Shown here piece by piece: positions 60,589 through 64,000 of a DNA stretch of 64,000 nt. Positions within the stretch are counted from its first letter, which is position 1. The number at the start of each line of letters is the position of its first letter. This DNA is from Cytophagaceae bacterium. GTDB taxonomy: Bacteria > Bacteroidota > Bacteroidia > Cytophagales > Flexibacteraceae. Location: contig CANGYH010000001.1 in the NCBI GenBank assembly GCA_947458545.1, forward strand, positions 930,001-994,000, read 5' to 3'. The notes beneath the pieces were generated by a model. The model made no database searches, was not told the DNA's origin, and was given only the letters and a program-made list of their open reading frames with translations. A program made the translations under genes and the position numbers.

Positions 60589-61725
60589 ATGAGATTCGCA
60601 GACCTGCCTGGGTACGCCGAGATCAAGACAACGCTGGTGGCAATGGGCAGTAGCGAGCGCATACCGCACGCTTTGTTGTTTACGGGTGCACCCGGGGCAC
60701 CGGTGGTGCCGCTGATGCTTGGGTTTGCGCAATTTCTTTACTGCCAGCAGAAGGGTGACGATGATGCCTGCGGGCGCTGCCACGGGTGCCAAACGGTAGA
60801 AAAACTGGTGCATCCGGATATGCAGCTGCTTTTTCCGGTTTCGGGGTCTGAAACGGATGCGGGAGGCGATGATGCAGCGGGAGAGCGGCTGCTGGGGCCC
60901 TTCAGGGCGTTTATCAAAGCGCAGCCCTTTGGCAGCGTGGCAGACTGGGCCGCCAGCTATGGGGCCGCCAACCGGCAGCCGGGCATTAGTGTGAAGGAGG
61001 TGCGCAGGTTGATAGGCAACCTGTCGCTGAAAAGCTACGAGGGTGGCTATAAGGTAGCTATAATCTGGCTGCCCGAGCTTATGAACGTTAGCGGGGCCAA
61101 TGCCTTGCTGAAAATTTTAGAAGAACCGCCCGAGAAGACCCTCTTTTTGCTGGCAACCTACAGCCAGGACGCATTGCTGGCCACGATCTTGAGCCGTGTG
61201 ATTCAGATACGCGTTCGGCCTGCGGAAGATGCCGAGATTGCCAAGGTGCTGGAGATGCACGGCATAGGCCAGGCAGAAGCAAGCCAGGCGATACTAGGTG
61301 CAGAGGGCTCGTTTGCCCGCGCTCTTGAGCTGGCACGCCATGAGGATACGGGGCTGCAGCCGAGCCTATTGGCCTGGATGCGGGCCTGCTTTTCGCTAAA
61401 CTACCCTACTCTGGCGCAGCAGTCGGAGGAGTTTGCCAAGCTGGGGCGCGAGGGGCAGAAATGGCGCGTGAGCTATGCCCTTTCTGTATTCAGGCGCTTG
61501 CTGCGGCACAAGGTGCATCCGGCATCTGGCGCTACCGAAGAGCAGGTGGCCCTGGCAAAATTTTTTGATGCCGTGGCCATAGAGAGCATCGAGCCTGCCG
61601 TAGATCAGCTAGAGCACCTATACGACGGCGTGGTACGCAATGCCGCGCCTAAGTTGGCCTATCTGTCTGCTAGCATAAAACTCGGGCACGCGTTGCGGTA
61701 TCCGCAGCATATGCAGCGGGCATAG
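60589..61725 (+). CDS. holB: DNA polymerase III subunit delta'
   Basis: Clamp-loader subunit that helps load the beta clamp. AAA-like fold with IPHALLFTGAPGAP at the start, a zinc module CGRCHGC, ISVKEVRRLIGNLSLKSYEGGYKVAIIWLPELMNVSGANALLKILEEPPEKTLFLLAT, and the sensor SRVIQIRVRP. The Walker A is degenerate (GAPGAP), as expected for the non-ATP-hydrolysing delta' subunit. The 378-residue length is typical of Bacteroidota. Starts 31 bases after the mutase-like gene. Confidence 0.93.
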   Translation: MRFADLPGYAEIKTTLVAMGSSERIPHALLFTGAPGAPVVPLMLGFAQFLYCQQKGDDDACGRCHGCQTVEKLVHPDMQLLFPVSGSETDAGGDDAAGERLLGPFRAFIKAQPFGSVADWAASYGAANRQPGISVKEVRRLIGNLSLKSYEGGYKVAIIWLPELMNVSGANALLKILEEPPEKTLFLLATYSQDALLATILSRVIQIRVRPAEDAEIAKVLEMHGIGQAEASQAILGAEGSFARALELARHEDTGLQPSLLAWMRACFSLNYPTLAQQSEEFAKLGREGQKWRVSYALSVFRRLLRHKVHPASGATEEQVALAKFFDAVAIESIEPAVDQLEHLYDGVVRNAAPKLAYLSASIKLGHALRYPQHMQRA

Positions 61726-61730
61726 GTCTG

Positions 61731-62822
61731 TTACCAGGTTATACCGGTGGCCTGCCCAAGGCTTTGCAGATCGGCCACCACGGCGGGCAACAAGGGAATG
61801 CCATGGGTCTGTCGGTCTTGCTCGGCCTCGTGCTCGGGCTGGCCGGGGATGCGCACCGGCGCTTGAGCGCTTAGAGCAGGGGTATTGCTGAAGGCTTCAA
61901 TCCAGGTATCCATGGCTTGCAGAAAATCTTCTTTGGGCCTGAAGGCATCTACGCGCCACGCACCGAAGAAATGGCCCAGACCTTGACCAGGCTGCCCCTC
62001 TAGCACAGGCAAAAAGGCCACAAAAGGTGGTGCCCAAGGCCCGAAGCTGGCCCCAGACAGCACTCCAGAAAGAATGTCTGCCACGGCGCCGAGCGCGTAG
62101 CCCTTGTGGCTGCCAGTTTGGGGCGACGAACCTAAGGGCAACAAGGCACCTCCGTGGCCTAGGGCGTGTGGATCTTGGGTAGGCTGGCCTTGGGAGTTTT
62201 GAATCCAACCGAGGGGGGCAGGCTGTTGCTTGCGTTGCAGAATCTCTAGCTTGCCATTAGCGGCCGTGGTGGTGGCCATATCTGCTACAAAGGGCGGATA
62301 CTTGCCGGCAGGCACGGCAAAAGCCAGGGGATTGGTACCCAGCATCCGCTTATTGCCGTGGGTTGGGGCAACCAAAGGGCTTGCGTTGGTGGTGGCAAAG
62401 CCTATCATGCCCTCGGCAGCGGCCATAAGTGCGTAGCGGCCTGCAATGCCAAAGTGATTGCTGTTGCGCACGGCTACCCAGCCGGTGCCTACGGCCTTGG
62501 CCATCTCTAGGGCCTTGGCCATGGCCAACTGCCCGGCAACCAGCCCGAGCCCTCCTCCGGCGTCAAGCGTGGCGGTGGCGGGGGTTTGATGTACCCAATC
62601 GTAGCGTGCGTCTCCCTTTAGGCGGCCTGCCTGGTAGAGGCGGTAGTACCCTGACAGGCGTGCTACGCCATGGCTCTCTATGCCGCGCTGGTCTGCGGCA
62701 ATTAAGTTTTCGGCAGCCATCTGGGCATGGGCGGGCTGGCAACCCATTTGGGCAAAAACGGCCTTTGCAAAGGCCAAAAGCCTGGCGGCCGGGTACCGCT
62801 CAATATCTGGTTGGGTTTCCAT
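61731..62822 (-). CDS. Malate/L-lactate dehydrogenase family oxidoreductase (YlbC/YiaK type)
   Basis: A 363-residue NAD(P)-dependent 2-hydroxyacid dehydrogenase of the type 2 malate/L-lactate dehydrogenase family (not related to classical LDH/MDH). Diagnostic: ESHGVARLSGYYRLYQAGRL with the catalytic His, VRNSNHFGIAGRYALMAAAEGMIGFATTNASPLVAPTHGNKRMLGTNPLAFAVPA, and GSHKGYALGAVADILSGVLSGASFG. Substrate could be malate, lactate, ureidoglycolate or 2,3-diketogulonate. The gene converges with holB (5-base gap). Likely separate from the glycosyltransferase gene, which ends 6 bases upstream on the same strand, so possibly an operon. Confidence 0.88.
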   Translation of the reverse strand: METQPDIERYPAARLLAFAKAVFAQMGCQPAHAQMAAENLIAADQRGIESHGVARLSGYYRLYQAGRLKGDARYDWVHQTPATATLDAGGGLGLVAGQLAMAKALEMAKAVGTGWVAVRNSNHFGIAGRYALMAAAEGMIGFATTNASPLVAPTHGNKRMLGTNPLAFAVPAGKYPPFVADMATTTAANGKLEILQRKQQPAPLGWIQNSQGQPTQDPHALGHGGALLPLGSSPQTGSHKGYALGAVADILSGVLSGASFGPWAPPFVAFLPVLEGQPGQGLGHFFGAWRVDAFRPKEDFLQAMDTWIEAFSNTPALSAQAPVRIPGQPEHEAEQDRQTHGIPLLPAVVADLQSLGQATGITW

Positions 62823-62828
62823 GCAGGC

Positions 62829-63692
62829 CTAGGATGATTGCTTGAGTTTACGGGCCTTGAAACGCGCCAGACCCTCTGCCCCAAGGAGGGTGCGCAGGGT
62901 TGTGTTGACCAGGCCCATGTACAGTTGCACCCACGCCTGGCGGGCCCGTACGCGAAGGGCATAGGCCAATCCGAAGTATTTACGGTTGATGGCAAAAGCG
63001 TCTTTGAGCGTCTGCGGGCTGGCGCTGGCGCCGCCGGGGCGCTTGTAGCTGATGACGCTGCCTGTATGGGCAAACTGCCCCCCTGCACTTACGATCTGAA
63101 GGTACCAGTCGTAGTCTGCACAGATGCGGTAACGAGTATCGTAACGATGGCGGGCATAGAGGGCCTGAGTGGCAAAGACGGTGCGGTGATCTACGCCGCC
63201 GTCTCGGCCGATGCGGTGGTGGTCTGAGCGGAAGAGGCTGGTTTGCAGCGGCTCCTCTTGCCAGACGACGAGCGTGTCGCCATAGACAAAGCCAGCGCCG
63301 GTGGCTTGCCAGGTTTTTACTACGTCTGCCACGGCATGGGGGGTGTACCAGTCGTCAGCATTTTTGAGGCCGATGAGCGTACCTGTGCAGAGGCTAATGC
63401 CCTCGTTCATGGCGGCGTAAATGCCTGCATCCGGGGCAGAGCGCCAATAGGCCAGGCGGTCGTTGTAGGCCCGAATGATGTCGAGGGTACCATCGGTCGA
63501 GCCGCCGTCTAGGATGATGTATTCGACGTAGGGGTATGTCTGGCCCAAGACAGACTCGATGGTTTGCCTCAGGTGCTTTTGCCCGTTGAGTACCACCGTT
63601 ACGATACTCACCAGCGGCAACCCCTCTGGGGCGGCAAAGGTGCGGCCGGTAAGCCGGAGGCCACCCTCTAGGGGCACTGATGGCAGGGGCAT
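62829..63692 (-). CDS. Family 2 glycosyltransferase
   Basis: A 287-residue GT-A fold glycosyltransferase of family 2: LVSIVTVVLNGQKHLRQTIESVLGQTYPYVEYIILDGGSTDGTLDIIRAYNDRLAYWRSAPDAGIYAAMNEGI, with GLKNADDWYTP as the DxD-type metal site. Probably adds a sugar to a surface glycan; the donor cannot be read. A methyltransferase gene (FkbM) lies just upstream (12-base gap), so the two likely belong to one glycan-assembly operon extending past the window end. Confidence 0.92.
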   Translation of the reverse strand: MPLPSVPLEGGLRLTGRTFAAPEGLPLVSIVTVVLNGQKHLRQTIESVLGQTYPYVEYIILDGGSTDGTLDIIRAYNDRLAYWRSAPDAGIYAAMNEGISLCTGTLIGLKNADDWYTPHAVADVVKTWQATGAGFVYGDTLVVWQEEPLQTSLFRSDHHRIGRDGGVDHRTVFATQALYARHRYDTRYRICADYDWYLQIVSAGGQFAHTGSVISYKRPGGASASPQTLKDAFAINRKYFGLAYALRVRARQAWVQLYMGLVNTTLRTLLGAEGLARFKARKLKQSS

Positions 63693-63704
63693 GAAGTGGG
63701 ACGG

Positions 63705-64000
63705 TCAGGCTTTCAGAAAGATGGCGTCTTGCTGCAAGGGGCGGCCGTTGATGGGCGAGTTGCGCTGCCCGCCCGAGCCTGCATAGGCAAAGCCGCGCTC
63801 GGCCAAAAACTGGGCCACGTCTGCAAAAAGCCGTTGGCCTTGATAAAGCTCTACAAAGCTGGTTTCGCAAATGATGGCTTTGCAGTGGGCCAACGTATTA
63901 GGGGCTCCCTCTAAGGCAGGCAGCTCGAACCCTTGCACGTCTAACTTGAGCAAGAAGGGGCCTGTAATCTGGTGTTCCGCCAGCAGATCGTCTAGCCGCA
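63705..64000 (-). CDS. FkbM-family methyltransferase, C-terminal part (cut by window edge)
   Basis: The visible 98 codons end an FkbM-type SAM methyltransferase. RLDDLLAEHQITGPFLLKLDVQGFELPALEGA contains the LKxDvqGxExxvL motif of the family; CETSFVELYQGQRLFADVAQFLAERGFAYAG follows as usual. FkbM enzymes O-methylate sugars or polyketides; beside a glycosyltransferase a glycan substrate is likely. The start lies beyond position 64000; the apparent start at 63953 is only an internal Leu codon. Confidence 0.9.
   Translation of the reverse strand, partial: RLDDLLAEHQITGPFLLKLDVQGFELPALEGAPNTLAHCKAIICETSFVELYQGQRLFADVAQFLAERGFAYAGSGGQRNSPINGRPLQQDAIFLKA

Noticed and set aside
63705-63953. A complete small gene starting at 63953
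   Set aside because: The codon is an internal Leu; the frame is open to the window edge and belongs to a longer FkbM methyltransferase.

Overview
This 64-kb window comes from a high-GC member of the Bacteroidota, probably a gliding or environmental Cytophagales/Saprospiria-type bacterium. The evidence is: secreted proteins ending in type IX secretion (T9SS) C-terminal sorting domains; two PorE-like TPR/beta-propeller/OmpA proteins; almost no Shine-Dalgarno sites; and promoters carrying the Bacteroidota -7 motif TAnnTTTG, often only 4-9 bases from the start codon. Gene order is that of a chromosome: housekeeping genes dominate, and there is no transposase, prophage, plasmid gene, CRISPR array, rRNA or recognisable tRNA.

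Layout. 1-1.1 kb: start of uvrC (cut by the window edge), then a gene-free tract packed with short GC-rich palindromes like REP elements. 1.1-7.9 kb: a thioredoxin-fold lipoprotein, dapF with a membrane protein, PorE-like protein 1, a lipoprotein, a YfcE-like phosphodiesterase, and an ECF sigma factor overlapped by a tiny gene. 7.9-15.9 kb: trxA, a BchI/MoxR-type ATPase, then a minus-strand run surE - secreted PIG-L deacetylase - APC permease - queE - sufE, and an Omp85-like barrel with a secreted partner. 16-21 kb: hemL, a mini-protein that is little more than a T9SS-tail-like fold, a gamma-carboxylase (VKGC/HTTM)-like membrane protein divergent from a predicted outer-membrane barrel, and terC.

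21.3-30.2 kb: one gene for a giant (2990-residue) T9SS-exported surface protein made of four large beta-rich modules. 30.7-47.3 kb: mostly core functions (two SDR oxidoreductases, a pseudouridine synthase with a long disordered N-terminus, scpB, tRNA methyltransferase, phoH, glyA, gpmI, mutY, ftsH, rsfS, birA, an exonuclease), plus a STAS-HATPase fusion regulator and an Asp/Glu/Gln-rich protein of unknown function. 47.3-64 kb: another T9SS cargo protein, a TspO-like protein next to a mini cytochrome b5, acetyl-CoA synthetase, a PAP2 phosphatase, PorE-like protein 2, a Wzx/MATE-like flippase, radC, recX, an orphan divergent methylmalonyl-CoA mutase-like protein, holB, a malate/lactate dehydrogenase, and at the end a family 2 glycosyltransferase with an FkbM methyltransferase (cut by the edge) that look like part of a surface-glycan locus.

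Themes. Envelope biogenesis and T9SS display recur (two PorE-like anchors, two CTD cargo proteins, the giant protein, the mini CTD, the Omp85-like barrel). Convergent genes are separated by strong, often perfectly palindromic bidirectional terminators. No single locus is clearly a new defence or biosynthetic system. The best leads are the near-leaderless promoter architecture, the VKGC-like/barrel pair, the TspO/cytochrome b5 pair, the STAS-HATPase fusion, the orphan mutase-like protein and the modular giant protein.
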